Part shown: piece after piece, positions 22,263 through 35,938 of the stretch | Layout of the letters: every line of letters starts with the position of its first letter | How positions within the stretch are numbered: the stretch's first letter is position 1 | DNA from: Riptortus pedestris | Taxonomy: Eukaryota > Arthropoda > Insecta > Hemiptera > Alydidae | Direction of reading: 5' to 3' | DNA: 64,000 bases | NCBI GenBank assembly: GCA_019009955.1 | Contig: CM032228.1 | Coordinates: 71,664,001 to 71,728,000, forward strand | Made by a program: the position numbers and the translations under genes | Notes under the pieces: model-generated | What the model was told of the DNA's origin: nothing | What the model saw: the letters and a program-made list of their open reading frames with translations, nothing else | Databases searched by the model: none

Positions 22263-23790
22263 AGAATAATTTACAATATATGATTTATAATAGTCGTTTT
22301 ACAATGAGTAAGTTTCTGCATTAAATGAGTAATTGACGTTATTCTTATAATTGAGAGTGCACATCTTTGTCTGAAAATATTCCCAATAGTATTTTTCAGT
22401 GACGCTATGATCCGAATGACTGGTTGGAAGTTCATTGTCCTCAAGTCCGGGTATGCTCCCTCTGCATTTTTCCAGGTGTTGAAGAGGTGGTAGCTCCGGC
22501 GAGGGTCGGTTGCCAGGGGCGTGCTACTGCTTCGGTGTTCTTGCTGTTCTGTTGTTAAGCCTGCGAATTTTCCCTGGTTCCTGAACAGTGGATGTATCCG
22601 CGCTGTCAGATCTTTGAGGGCGGGATTCTTGAATGCATAAACTCGGGTTTAATCTGGTGCACCGTCGGTGCTTAGGCGTAGGTGTTGATTCATCGAGAGG
22701 AGGCACTACTTCTGTCTGTGTAGTTGCCTATATAATCGGTGGTGAGTCTGGTGGATGTTTTACCACAATTAGTGGTCAGCGGTGTAGAATTCGAGAGCCG
22801 CGCTACCTCCTTTGGTGGCAGTAGAATCTTTGCTGTAGCCTTTGGTGGGCTGACTCAGTTTGTAAACGTTCTTCAATAAGCGATGGACGCGCAACTGCTG
22901 TCCCTGTCAGCGGCGGTGCAGTCGTGTTAACTACCACTGATGGAGTGGGAAGTGCTCCCATAATCACTGCAACTGTCAGAATTGCTGTTGGTGCTTCTGA
23001 AGGCAAGTGCGGTGCTATTTCGGTGCCGGAGGTACTACTGTCTTAAACGGTGAAACCTTTGGTCTAGCCACTGGGTTTGCTGAAGGAATGATGATCTTTG
23101 TACTGAAGTACAATATAGAGGTTTCTACCACTGGTCGAGTGGCTTCTTCCTCCCGTTAGCTGTGTCACAGCATTAATTCGTCGAGGTGAAATTCCTTCAG
23201 GGGTACCTGCCGTCCGCAGGAACACACTTCTCCAATTTTTCTGCTCTTCATTAACTCATCGCGGCACCACTATGTGTGAGGGTGCCCAGGCGTGGAGAAA
23301 TTTTGAGTTTTTTTCTGTTACTGAAACCCAAAATTGCTAGTATTAAATTGACCAAAAGCCGGACATTATGAAGTCCACATGATAGTCCTTCTCTTTCTGA
23401 ACTTAAGTTCTATTTTAAGGAGGCTTTGCGAGGTGGAGAATCCTACTCAGGTTGTGGGTAACCCGACAACGGGTGGTACCGGGAGGGTTGTATGTGAAAG
23501 GAGAAAACGAAAGAAAGGGATAGTAGGAGAGAAGAACAAAATAAATAAGAGGCCCACAACAGCTAAAGACGTAATCCTAAGAGAGTCACTGTGCAAGGAC
23601 TCAGTTGGTGTGGATTGGGAACTAACCTAAAACTATCCCTGAATAAAACAAATAACGTAAAACTATGCTAACTTATATTTAACGAATTAAGCCATGCATG
23701 AGTAAAGGGTGTAAATTAACATTAGTTGGTGGGTCTGGATTTATGTGTTATCAGACAGTACTGTTAGGGAGGGTCAACAACCTAAATGAC
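22263..23790. other. GC-richer TE-derived DNA, class unknown
   Basis: Minus-strand frames give Pro/Ser/Thr/Arg-rich peptide (for example ESTPTPKHRRCTRLN, ALPTPSVVVNTTAPPL) broken by stops, like a decayed structural (ORF1/Gag-like) protein or chance composition. Not assigned. Confidence 0.3.
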
Positions 23791-23799
23791 ATCGACAAG

Positions 23800-25900
23800 A
23801 GGGTCGTCAAGATCAATCACTTGCCAGGGAGGGTGGAGGAAGTAATAGAGACCATTTCGAGGTACTGGAGAGAGTCTAGGAATCTGACATGGTTCGGGAG
23901 AAGATGTGAGTGAGAGGTTCTAGGGAGAAAGCTCGGTGGATTTCCGGGCGGGTTCACCGTTGGAGAGGGGGGGGGGTGTGGACAGACTAGTTTACAGAAG
24001 AAATTATTTTGAAAGAATTGGTGGTTTTGGTTAAGAATCTAAGGAGAGCCGAGCTGGACGACGCCTCTGAGGACAAGAATTTGATGTGGAAGCTGAAAAC
24101 GGGGGAGAAGATGGCTTGGGAACAAAGTTTTTGTTGTAGTGGTCGGATTTTTTGGGAAAGACGTTTAGAAAAAGTTGGGCGGCGGTCAAAGGTGGTACGT
24201 GGGTATCAAATGGAGTCTGAGATTTTAGGAATTGGAGAGCGTTTGATATAGAAGATGAGTGCATCGGTTTTGGAAAAGCTCACCTGGATAATTAGGGAGA
24301 GGGTTGAGAGGCTATATCGTGTCAGGCTCAATTAGATGTAGGATAGTGCGCGGGTAGAATTGCGGGAGTATCTCATAATCTCTCATCGTCTGGGTTGGAC
24401 GTTACCTCAGCCCTTGGATACCATTAAAATACTATTGAAGTTATATTGCCGTAAAGACGGAGGAGAATAGTACGGAACCTTGGGGGACTCCGATTTTGAG
24501 GGAGGTGTTGGAAAGAGATTCGTCGGCCTTCACTTAGAAGCACCCGGTGAAAGTGCATTTTAGTCCCCCTCTTGATGGCGCATGATGATGACGGCGGCCA
24601 TCTTGTTTTTCTAACGCCGAGGGTGGGGGTTTTGTTTTTCTTACTTTATCTTTTTTAACACTTTAAAATTTCCAACATACGCCATCGGCGGTTAAAACCA
24701 GGGGTGGGGAAGGGAAGGGAATTTTAACTTAAATTTTGTTAACTCACCTAATTTGTTGCGTCCTTAGACTGCGGAGGATTGACTTTAGTGACCGCGTTTA
24801 CACCATTCAATGACGGCACGCTTTCCCTGCACTTCCAATTGTGTAAAAAACTTAGTTTGCACTCACTTTGAGCCATAGCTAAAACGGAAACGATATTAAT
24901 AGTAAACACTAGCAAAAACAATATGTCAGATGGTAGCAAGAAATAAGATGTCTGACAGTGAGTAACAAGATGGTGGGTAGGGGGGACTAAAATGCACTTT
25001 AGCTGAAGCACCCTAGAGGAAGGATTTGAGGGTGGAATCGAGCTGCTCAAGGGTGCAGTGGGGGGGGGGGGGAGGAAAGAGGCTTATGCTTAGGGATGAG
25101 GGAGGCCTTATCTCAAAAATCTACAAAATATGAATGGATACTTTTTTCAAATATCTTGGATATGTGAGACGTTTTCAGGCCAGAAAGGAATTTGGGCATG
25201 GAGATGTCTGCTGCAGATCTTCTCTTCTAGGGTTTAAGCACCAATGATCATAGTGAATGCAGGTGAGGATTCGTACATAAAGGACTTGTAGCATATCCAG
25301 TCAACCTTATGATATGAGTAATGTTTGTAGTGGGTTTGGGTGATAAAGAACTGGTCAGTAGTCACTAGAGACAATGTCCATAGTGAAACATGTTGACACT
25401 ATGTGAGGGATGTAGGCCAACAGGAGGTGTATAGTAGACATTTTGTTCACGGTCTTAAGACCTTATAGAAGTGAGGATGTGAAGCGTTGGAGAAAGTCTG
25501 GCACTGATCGCCAACTATAATGTGACTTCTATCAGTCATAACAGATGATTGCTGACGGTTTCTTTGGCAAAACATACAGTTTGATGACTTTATATGTCTG
25601 GCTAACTTATAGTGTGGACATACTGCTCTGCTGGTATGGAGGAAACAATCTGTTGGATGACCTTGAATAAAATTCTATATTTCATGAACTGGTAACTCCC
25701 ATAGCTTTGTCAATGAATCTATGTCTATATATTGCCCATGATGTCGCTATAGCCAATCACTGAAGTTAAGAAAGGAACTTGGACGGATCAATATTTGGTC
25801 AATGTAGAAGAACAGACTTTGAGTATGACATTCACCATCTCTAGGAGGCTCTTCATCATGCCTTCTAATTCGACGACCCAAGGTGTTCCTGTGTTCACAC
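23800..25900 (-). mobile_element. Decayed I/Jockey-type non-LTR retrotransposon
   Basis: On the minus strand 24420-24520 gives LKIGVPQGSVLFSSVFTAI, the reverse transcriptase motif (GVPQGSVL..). About 24100-24260 gives SFSKTDALIF and later TTFDRRPTFSKRL, the ...K+..F......LG...D..L.F.. region that follows the active site. Upstream text (25000-25400) gives fragments like TLEQLDSTLKSFL. The YxDD block and long frames are lost. A 459-bp element is inserted at 24546-25004. Confidence 0.55.
24546..25004. mobile_element. 459-bp terminal-inverted-repeat element with 9-bp target duplication
   Basis: Ends AAAGTGCATTTTAGTCCCC and its complement, with a few mismatched outer bases (GGTG versus AGCT). Flanked by GAAGCACCC on both sides (24537-24545, 25005-25013). 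A 9-bp duplication is typical of Mutator-like elements, which is an inference only. The interior holds a minus-strand frame containing MAQSECKLSFLHNWKC and a splice-donor-like GTGAGT, with no recognised transposase. Confidence 0.7.
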
Positions 25901-26075
25901 AGGTGTGGAGTCGGGGTTGGACAGATCTTTAGTCAACACCTCAGTTGCATTCCGAGACCATATGAGGTCCGGAACACCTCACTCACGTGTGTGGCAAATA
26001 GCACCTATGGCATTGGGGTATAACCTGCTGTGAGTTATAATCCTTAAGCTTGATTAGGAAATGGTTAATGGCTTT
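25900..26075. other. Unassigned sequence
   Basis: No gene or clear repeat end. Some minus-strand peptide scraps suggest it may extend the retroelement remnant to its left. Confidence 0.25.
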
Positions 26076-26262
26076 AATTCAAAATTTATGTAGCTAGGAT
26101 AAATTCTGCAGATATCTCAACTGATGACACCATCAATTAAGAGTTAATTTCTTCGTAATTGTTGATCTGATATATACCATACTCAGTATTTAACTGATTC
26201 ATTCAAGACTAAAGATCACATTTGTTAATTGCTGGAGTCAGACTAATGGGAGGGATAATGTA
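26075..26262 (-). mobile_element. Helentron-like element, core fragment
   Basis: TTGTTGATCTGATATATACC, ATACTCAGTATTTAACTGAT and GGAGTCAGACTAATGGGAGG correspond to the TTACCAAACTCGATATTTAG and ATCGGACCAGGGG core blocks of the old subfamily. Confidence 0.45.
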
Positions 26263-27520
26263 AGTATTGTATTTCTACATGTTGTACATTCTAACAAACG
26301 TTAGAACGTTTTTAGAATGTTCTAAATGTTATTGTAAATTCTAATAAAGGCCAAACTCTCAATAATATACCCCACTGAAGAGCAGAAGTTAGCTTCACAT
26401 CAACCTTCATTTTTTCATTTTTCCTCAATGATCACCTGCCTCCCCGGACCAGTCCATTCTAAAATGAAAGAATTCTACCCATACCCAAAGGGGACATATT
26501 TCGCAGCAAGCTATGTAAGAGAAGAATTTATTGGATGAGTGAACTAGACTCACTTACATAAACACTGTTAAAAGAATGCTACCAGAAATTTCGTCATTCA
26601 TTTAGCAAGCTATTGTAAATTAGTTTTTATGGTTTTACTTGATGAAAAGTTTGGGATACTTAAAACTGGTAAATAATTCAGTTATTGATGTACTGCCTGA
26701 TTCCTACTTGTTACTATTAACTATTTTAACTTGCTATTACCTATTAGAGATTACCAGGGGAAATTGTGTCTCTGTGTACAAAGAGAAATATTTATTACAT
26801 ACTCGTACATATCTCTCCTGGTGACTTCTGGGTATACTAGATTCTACTGTCCTCCAGCCCAATATTGTAAACAATTAGTTTAATGTACTAGTTTTTCCAT
26901 TCTGTCATAATCTGAAAGTACCAGGTATTAATCCAATGGTATTGTTTTAAATATCACTGCTACTTAAGTGGCTAGACAAATTTAATAATCAAAAAATCAA
27001 TGCAGGTACCACATGAGTTAGATAAAGAAAATATTTTCACACACATCATTTAAAATTATGTAATTTGAAAATTATATTATATATTTTACTTTCAATAGTA
27101 GGACGTCACTGATGCTCCTTCTTAATATAATAATATTTTAGGAAATCTTGGAAGAAAAAAAAACATGCTCAAACATTTTATTTACATAAAAATGCACTTA
27201 TAATATTTAAAAATATATAATAACAAGATGAAGGATTTCTTCTGAAGGTGAATTGTGAAGCCATTCGTTTGGAGCTTCCCATAATTGTAGACACCTAAAA
27301 AAAAAAAAATGCATGATTGGTATTTTTTAAAGTAACTACTTAAAAATCTGATGTGGGCACCATGTGACTACCTTGTACTCCAATTAAATAAAATATGCAA
27401 AATGTTGTTCTGAGCTTCGTTTAAAATTATAATATGTGAAAATGACACATGGAATGTATTTCTCCATTCCAATGGATCGAAACAATAAAAGACGAATTAA
27501 GAGGCTATGATAAATTTATT
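26263..27520. other. AT-rich DNA downstream of the dynein gene
   Basis: Nothing coding is supported. 27240-27290 can be read as a short peptide on the minus strand but has no partner exon and lies past the dynein stop and poly(A) signal. Confidence 0.4.
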
Positions 27521-27521
27521 G

Positions 27522-27956
27522 TTAGCAGATGTCCCTTAAGGTTTATTTGATCTATAACATACTCAATATTTAACAGTTTCAAGCAACTCTTAAATTCATA
27601 GCCGTTAATGGTTGAAATCGGGCTAGTAATAAGGGGTGTTTAGAGGGGGAGGGGATTCAAAAATCCAAAATATCTCCTGTTATAAGGAGTCGGATCGTAA
27701 AATATTTTAGAACCAATCTTTTTAACTCTTGATGGTCTATAACTGTTGTATGCATTTTTTAGTTAACTCAAGTGTTAAGCGAATTATTCATACTTTCTTG
27801 TTTTCTGCCTTGAGGAACACCCCACCTCTCTTTCTTCTCATTGGATTTTTACATAGAAATAGAGGATATGTGGAGAGATGAGATCAAAAGTTATATGTTG
27901 TACCAGGATGTGGGAAATGTGCTTAGTTTGTGCAGCCCCTACGAGACAAACTTATT
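27522..27956 (-). mobile_element. Helentron-like element, old short copy just past the dynein 3' end
   Basis: TTAGCAGATGTCCCTTAAGG (half palindrome) at the left; ATACTCAATATTTAACAGTT, GTCGGATCG and a right end GATGTGGGAAATGTGCTTAG with TGCAGCCCCTACGAGAC. Confidence 0.6.
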
Positions 27957-28221
27957 TATATCTTAGTTTAGTATTTATTTATAGAACATTATATGTAACT
28001 AGGTGTTTAGATAAATATGAGATTTTAACATTTGGGCTATATTATCTATACATCACCATTTTTATTATATAAAAGAAATTTATTTACTCTCTAACAGTTT
28101 TTAGATTGTTTTAGATAATGTTGAGTCCATTAAACCCAGAATCGGTCTTAATATTGGGAAAGACTAGAAATAAATATACTCTAGCTACTCCTAGCAATAC
28201 TTGACAGCTTTCACAAAATAT

Positions 28222-28227
28222 TTTATT
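28222..28227 (-). terminator. Poly(A) signal AATAAA of the DNAH2-like gene
   Basis: On the minus strand AATAAA lies 48 nt past the TAA stop, within an A-rich context. It is the first canonical signal downstream, which implies a very short 3' UTR. Confidence 0.6.
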
Positions 28228-28274
28228 TCATTATTGATTTAAAGATTACCTTATCATCATTGCTTGTTTTCATT

Positions 28275-28432
28275 TTAAGTGGAGAGTGAGAGTAGAATAG
28301 CAGTACCACGTTTAATCCAATGGTCAGGAGTAGAAAATTCTACAATTCTAAGCTCGACTGCAACCACATAAGCTTCTCGCCCTTGGGTCCCTGAACGTTG
28401 AGGGTAGTAGTACACAGGGCAAGAATATAAAC
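28275..28432 (-). CDS. DNAH2: DNAH2-like terminal exon 25 with stop codon
   Basis: Residues 1221-1272 then TAA at 28275-28277: GLYSCPVYYYPQRSGTQGRE, AYVVAVELRIVEFSTPDHWI, KRGTAILLSLST. The CPVYYYP...G start and HWIKRGTA.L.SL ending resemble DNAH2. Acceptor CCCTTACAG at 28433-28434. Confidence 0.94.
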
Positions 28433-28548
28433 CTGTAAGGGAGGAATAAATTAATACATACAAAAATATTGAACATATGAAACAGAACAGGTGTGTGTAC
28501 AAGGGTGCGATAGTTAAATATGTAGTTACTAAATATTAATAATTAAAG

Positions 28549-28595
<47 letters not shown>

Positions 28596-31500
28596 AACGC
28601 ACACACGCATGCACACACACACACTAGTAGTGATATTTAAGGTATATAGAAAGTAAATTGTGTACGTTTGTGCTATCTAATCTCTCACCGTGCTCTAAAC
28701 ACCTCAATCTCCCTTTACTAATAGCACAAACGATATTAGGCTTGGCAGGCAATTCCATGTGTTTGGGGTTCTGATCCACCATCTGTGCTGCATATATTTC
28801 ACTGGCTCAAATATATTTCTCATGGCTCTACTTTACCAAGCCTGTAGGCCAGTAACTGTTGATCTGATGAGATTTTTAAATATGTGTACTTTTATTGTAC
28901 TGGATAGACTTTTAAAGCAAAGAGCACGGCATAGAAAAATCTCATTCGGGGACCATTCTGGCTTTTTTATCTGCTTCGACATTATTGCTCTCCATAATTA
29001 TCCCTCAGCGTCACCATGATTTGTTCTTATTTTGTAGATTGCCATTTCCAGGTGAAGGATAAACAGTATAGGCAACAGTGATTTTCCTTGCCTTAATCCA
29101 GTTTTAACCTCAAAACCATCTGAGATGCTAGTTTTCAAGAAGTACCTTCTACAATAATCCTAGCCATTCTGACAAGCTTGCTAGATATTCTGACTGTAAT
29201 CTGTCCACAAACTTTAACCAGTCTAAGCTGTCATAGAACAGCTGGAAATCGATGAAGAGGTGGTGCAGACATCATATTCAGGCCCTTTCAACCTTTGTTT
29301 AATGTACAACTAGTGACCCAGGCATCTTCTCACTTCTCTTTACCAACCTCAGACATATAGCCTCTGATGAGATCTTAAAGGCAGAAGGGGAAAAAATTTG
29401 CCAATTAGTATATAATTGCTGTTTCTTTATTATATATTACATTTACATCATTTTTTTAACTGTTAAAATAAATAATTTAGAAAGTGTGAAACGATTGTGA
29501 TCCTTCTTTAAGTGGACTGTATTTTGTAAATAGAAAGTAATTAAATGATATTTAAATAAAAAGAAGAAAGTAAAGGGGGATGAATATAATGAATCACTCA
29601 ACTGTTAGATACGATGAAAAGGAAATGTATCTTTTATTGACTTTTCTCTGGGTTAGTAATAATATGATCAGAATATGTTAGTAATAAAATAATATAGGAA
29701 ATGAATTTTAAATTCCAATACAAATGTTAACCTATCTGAAGTCTAGTAATCATGGATTGACTGGTCAGGGGGAAGAATCAGAACAGACCACTGCTATACA
29801 GGGTCTATTTTCTTAAAGGAAACTTGCGCTGGCACTTTATTGCATAGCTAGGTGCACTATTCTTTAACATACAAATTTAAGAAGTAAACATTTGGTGATG
29901 AAATATACATTGATGTGGTGTTTAGTTAATCAGGTAATAAATAGCAAACAATGTGTTATGTTTTAGTATTTATTAAATCTTTATTAATGATTAGAATGAA
30001 AAAATATTCAAACTTTAATCATGTACAAAACAAAAGGGGGGGAGGTCTGTTTTATCTGTATATCAAAAAAAGTGGATTACATACTCTTGGCATTTTGAAA
30101 AAATAAAGACAAAAATCTCATCCAAGTGATGAGTGCAATTGCCTTTGAGAGAAGGACTGTCCATTGTTTTAAAATTTTGAAAAAGCACTTTCCTGCTTTT
30201 AAAAAATAAACATTGAATGGTAATGTAAACAAAAAAAAGAAAGAAATAAGAAGAGTCATATAAGAAATATGCCACTTTGACTTGATTTATTCATATTGCT
30301 GTATTAGCAAAGTAGAAAATAAAAATTTGTGAATTATGAGGCAAATTAGTAACCCACTAAAGTATCTTAGGAATTTCCAATAGGCAAAGGTAATTCTTTT
30401 GTACGCTTTTGGGGGGAATAAAGCTTAAGATGAATTCATAATGGAAACTTTTTTTAATTTTGGGTGGTTAACACAAAAAAAAAAAAAAAAATTAAACAAA
30501 AAATATGGTTTGGAACAAAAATTTTCAGCAGGGGAGTTCTTTTTTTTTTTATTCCCGAAAATACTTAATTCAAGTTTGTAGAAAATTAAAATTAATTTGA
30601 AATTAGTCATCATTATTTCCAGAGGGCTAATTAGCAGAATTAGCTAAAAATTATTTTTAAAAATATTGATGGGATGATTATTGAACTTTTATTTGTAACA
30701 ATTAATGAACTATAAATACTTTTTTTTTTTCTTTCAATGATTAGCACCCTCGGGTATGTCATAAACTTCATTTCCTATCAAAATCTTTACCCAAACTTAC
30801 TGGTTCTTGGGCTAAAGACAGGGGGGGGGGGCAGGTAAGAGCCAATTAATGCATTTAATTCTACGCAATTATTTCCAGAAATATAGTAGTTGCTTGTAAA
30901 AGATGTTAGCTATAGTCCCAACTCTGAGAGAAACAACAGTCCCATCAAAACAAAATAATTTTAATGTAATTAGAAAATTCCAAAAACAAAAAAAATACCT
31001 TTTACTTTTTTCTTCAATGGAATTATTGGTTTAAAAAGGATAACTGGCAGGGGAACAATAAGCTGCATTGGCATGGGTTCACAAAGCTTTAGAGATTTTC
31101 TATCCCAACCAGCTCCTTCCAAGAACATTCCAGAGATGAACACACCTTCCTAAAACAGTCATGTTATTATAATTTTAAATAGTAAAAGAAAACCTTTCTT
31201 TTCATATTTTACTTTCTCTAACTGAAAGACTGTAAATGGCCATCTGCTTAAAAGTTACTTCTCATTATGAATATCTATTGGGAAATTAATAACTCTCTTG
31301 AATCAATCTTCTTTCATTTAACTAATGATAACTTTGCACTATAATAATAACTTTGGGTTTTCTTCAAACTTTAATAAGCTATCTCCCACTCAACTAACTC
31401 CCTACTTCATTATTTTAATGCTACAAATATATTTCATTTCTAATTACTATTTTTAATATTTTTGAAAACTAAAAAAATAATTTATTTACCCAGTCCCTTT

Positions 31501-34500
31501 AGGCAGTGCTAACGAATCAATTTGTATATTGATTAATTTACTTGGGTTTAAGTTTAAGCAAATTCAAGCATTTTTACTCCAAGACAAAACCTGCATTGTT
31601 TGTTGGAAGTTAACCTTTTCTAAGTATAATTGAATTGTCTTTTGATCACTCTAGGAGTTTCATTTCAGTATATTGCACCTATGATATACTTGATTAAATA
31701 TATAAATACATATTTATGCATTTTAAGGAGAAAAAGTTATTGTTGGTTAGCTATCGTTTTTGTAAATATTTCGGAGTTAGTGAAAAATAAATAATTTGCA
31801 ATTTTTATGCTTACGACTACCTTTATCATAAAGTAGGTGTTGTGGCCCTGTAGAAATCAGTATGAGCTGCACCAGTAATAACCTTGTGCAAAGGAAGGCA
31901 TTTATTTCTATTTCCTTCTGGATGAAAATAAAAATATATGCTATCAAGAGTTTTTCATCTACTCCATTTATAGAAACCAATTCTCTTTTCTAAAAGAGTA
32001 TACTCTATAAAATTATTGATTGTGAATTTATAACCATGACTGACAAACTTGTATTTATACCAAAACTTATTGTAGCACTTTTCAGTGAAATGAATTATTT
32101 TTCAACCAAATGAAACCTTTCTTTTCATAAAGATAAACCATAAATTAACTTTTCTAGGTATGTACTTATGTCTTTGATTAATGTGAAACCAGCACTGAAA
32201 TGACTATAGCACTACAATTCAAAGGGCAAAATGTCTTTTTAAAGATGGAAATTTTTACTGTTTACACACATTTACTAAAATCATAATAATAAAATGATAA
32301 TTGTACTACTACAAAAGGACCAAAAAATAGACTTGAAATGTAATTAAAATAAAATGATCCATACATAAAACGCACACACAAACAAGCAAGCACCCACACA
32401 CAGAAAAAGAAAAAAACTAAAGTTCATATATGAATGGGAAAAACTCACAGGAGCTCCTGCTATTATTTCGTTTTCTTGTTTTGCTATAGGTGTGAAGTCC
32501 CAGGTAAGAAGATCTATAGAAATTTCCATTCTTCTAGCAGATGTCTAAAATATATGTATCAAAGTTATTTTTAAAATGTTTTGAAATATTTAACTCCTAA
32601 CTCCAGAAAATAAAAGTGCTTTATCTAGTCAATTCAATCACTTTATTCCCTTTTAATATCCATAAGCAAAAAAAAAAAAATGAGCAGACAATCAATGTAT
32701 GCATTAATCTTTAATATGTTGACACTTCGGATTCCAGTCCGAGAAGCCAAATTGATTTAATCATATTGTATTATTAAAAATACTAATTATGATCCATAAC
32801 AATCATTAAAAAGTTTACAGGATTTTTTTTGTAGAAAAAAGGGTCCTATGAATTATCTTCTAGTCGGCTTTTGTGAGAGAAAGCTCTTTGCACAAACCCA
32901 CTATGAGTTGATTAGTACAGACATGCTTCGACTTGTTGCCCTGGTACAGCTGTTTATTTTCTTCCAGGAGACCATCCATTCATCTTTACAATATGAATTC
33001 ACTCGTAGCAGTGCAAAAGTGACAAATCAAGAAACTATGAGATTACTCGTATTGGGCGTCCTGAGGATGAATGCTAATACGAGTTATCTGATGTTGGTCA
33101 GTCAATGTGTTAAGTTAACCGAATTATGACATTGACCTGAATTATAACTACAACTCCTTTTCTCACATAAAAAGAAAAAGTAAGATTGATAACCTGAAGA
33201 ACTGCAGTTAAAAACCCAGTAGGGAAAGTGAAATATCCAAGTATGAATAGAGCTGGTGGTTTTAAGTACAATGCCCACTTGGAAAAAAATTCAATTCTGC
33301 TGACCAAATCACGTGTCCATGATCCTAGTTTCTTTAAAGATGGATAAGCTGGAAAAAAAATCACAAAAAACATAAGATACTTTATATTATAATTAATACA
33401 TATAGTTTAATGTTAGTGCCATTGGTATCATGATTTATCTTATTTTGGGAACTGTTTTAGAAGTTTTTCCTTCGAGAAAATTCTCATGATGTGATTTTCC
33501 AAGAATTTCTTCAAATGCCCATCAATCCTATCTAGGAGATAACGAAACAAAAAGTATATACACCCGCACATATACAAACATACTTGTCTGTTAATGCTCT
33601 AGTTATCGTCATTTTTGTCTGATCATTACAAAACTACATATTTAAGCAGTTTGTATAAAAAGAGAGATCAAGTTCATTAAAGGCTGAAATCAGACCAGGA
33701 GGTGGGAGAGGAAATTTTAGAGAAGGGACAAAACCAAAAATTCAAAATCTCTGCTATCAGGATACGGATTGGCATGAAATCAATTTTTCTTTCATAACTA
33801 AATTCTTTTGTATCAATAAATTATTACATCAAAGTAAACAAACGTATAAGGAATTTACTGCCTTGAAGGAAATTAAATATTTATGTTTGTTGTAGCTTTA
33901 GAAAACAATATTTCTTCAATACTCTTAAAATCTGAATTGTTTTTAAGTTTCTTCAATAAAATAACACAGTATTTAATAATTTTTTTTTTCCAGAATATTT
34001 TTAAAAAATCATTGGTAAATAACTTGTTGGCACAAAGTGGAAAATAGCCAAAACAGTAAATGCAGTTTTAGGTGTGAAAAGTTCCTTGAACCATTTATAC
34101 CAAACAGATAAATATAAGAAGAAAATAAGATAAAATTATGCATAGCATAAACATTAAATACCTTTTAACCATGGGTTTGGTATCCTGGCTTCATAAATAC
34201 AAATAAAAATATCCTCTAGTTCAGATGACATTACTACAGTGCCTTTGATACCCTTTTGTAAATCTTCTAGAGATAAACGTATTGAATTTAACAAAATGTT
34301 GTAACGTGACATCTGCAAAGGCATTAATAATTTATGATAGAAAAGTGTAAAGTACTTAGGGTAAGTCTGATAAATAGCCCAACAAACTGATGAGACTGCT
34401 AATGAAAGATGAAGTAAACCACAATAGCAAAAAATACTTGAAAAGAAGGTTACTGATCTCTACCAGAGAATAGACCATCTCTCAATTTTATTAATAACCT

Positions 34501-35874
34501 TGAAAGTACTAAAAGTAATCAAAAGAGGAAAGTTTCACTACACATTGATTTAATAGTTGAGAAATGCCTTCTAGATATTTTATATCTAAATCAAGTCCAA
34601 GAAAAGGAAAGACTTGCAGCATATGACAACAGCATTATAGATAGTCACAACATTAATAAAATAAAATACTTTTAGTAGCTGGTATACAACTTCTACCTTA
34701 TACCTGTAAATACGCTGAGTGTAATAACTTCCCAATATAAACAAATGAACATAAACAACTATTGGTTAAGCAATTCAACAAATATTGTAAATACGGTACA
34801 AATCATGAAACTTAGCTGCAGCCATACAAATGATTTAAAACTTACTTCTTGGAGAAGAACAACCTCCAATGGTTGCTTGTTATAACCAATATTCCTTTCT
34901 GTTGTTTCATAATCCATTAGCTCAGGAACTCTCAATAAGATATCAGTAGACAATGTCATTACCTGAAATATACAAATTTTGGAAATGAGAGATTTCTTTT
35001 AATAATTTCTATTGAATTTATGAGGACAGGCACAACGCTAAATTGGGTGTATCCTTCTGTTGATTAAATTGAGCCACTGAAGTTAATACTAAGAATTTTA
35101 TATTTTAATGTAGAGTTTTTTATTTTTTAAACCAAGTACTTTACAACTCAGTGATCTGTACCATATTGCACATCAGCAAATGTGTCTTTGACAGAAAATG
35201 TAATGTATGAATGCAAATTTAATAATATGAAAGCAAAATAATCTGTATAAATATCACACAATAGTGTCAAATATATGTTTAAAATAAATTACTTGTCACT
35301 GCATAGTTCAATAAACAATTATTTTTATTGCAGTAATCGATACAATGAAATCTTATTTTGCAATTCAACTAATATTGTTATGTAAACATGAGATATCTAG
35401 TAATTTGATAAAATAGCTGAATTATAGAATTTAATAGTAGTAAACAACAAAGTGACTTAACCACCCCCTCTCCATAATCATATTAAATTAACAGACCTTT
35501 AACTACTTATTTTCACAATCCCTACTCTCTTAGAAATGTTACTCATTTATAGAATACTTTTTCACCAACTAAGCCATATACAATTACATTTTAGAAAATA
35601 AATTACTGGTAATTAATTCTACCTCTTCCTCAACATTGGTTGTAGCGCCTCCACCTTCAGAACCCTGCAGTGATAGAAGAGTCTCGCATAGCATTTTCGA
35701 GTCATTAATAAGAGACATTATATCTGCATTGGCATGCTGACCAAATGCCTGGGGATCATCAAAAGATGGCAAAGCATTTATAAAATTTTGATAGGAGGCT
35801 AGATCTGAATCTTCTGGGATGTAGTATTCGTATAAATCAGACAGCCTAAAAAAAAAAAAGTGTTCTAAATAATT

Positions 35875-35938
<64 letters not shown>

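Noticed and set aside
21927..22263. Overlapping minus-strand frames of 107 and 84 codons
   Set aside because: Compositional frames in a GC-rich promoter-like block; one runs across the Helentron-like element end.
27240..27292. Possible extra dynein exon past the stop
   Set aside because: The dynein frame terminates at 28275 with a family-typical C-terminus and poly(A) signal; the peptide here does not match.
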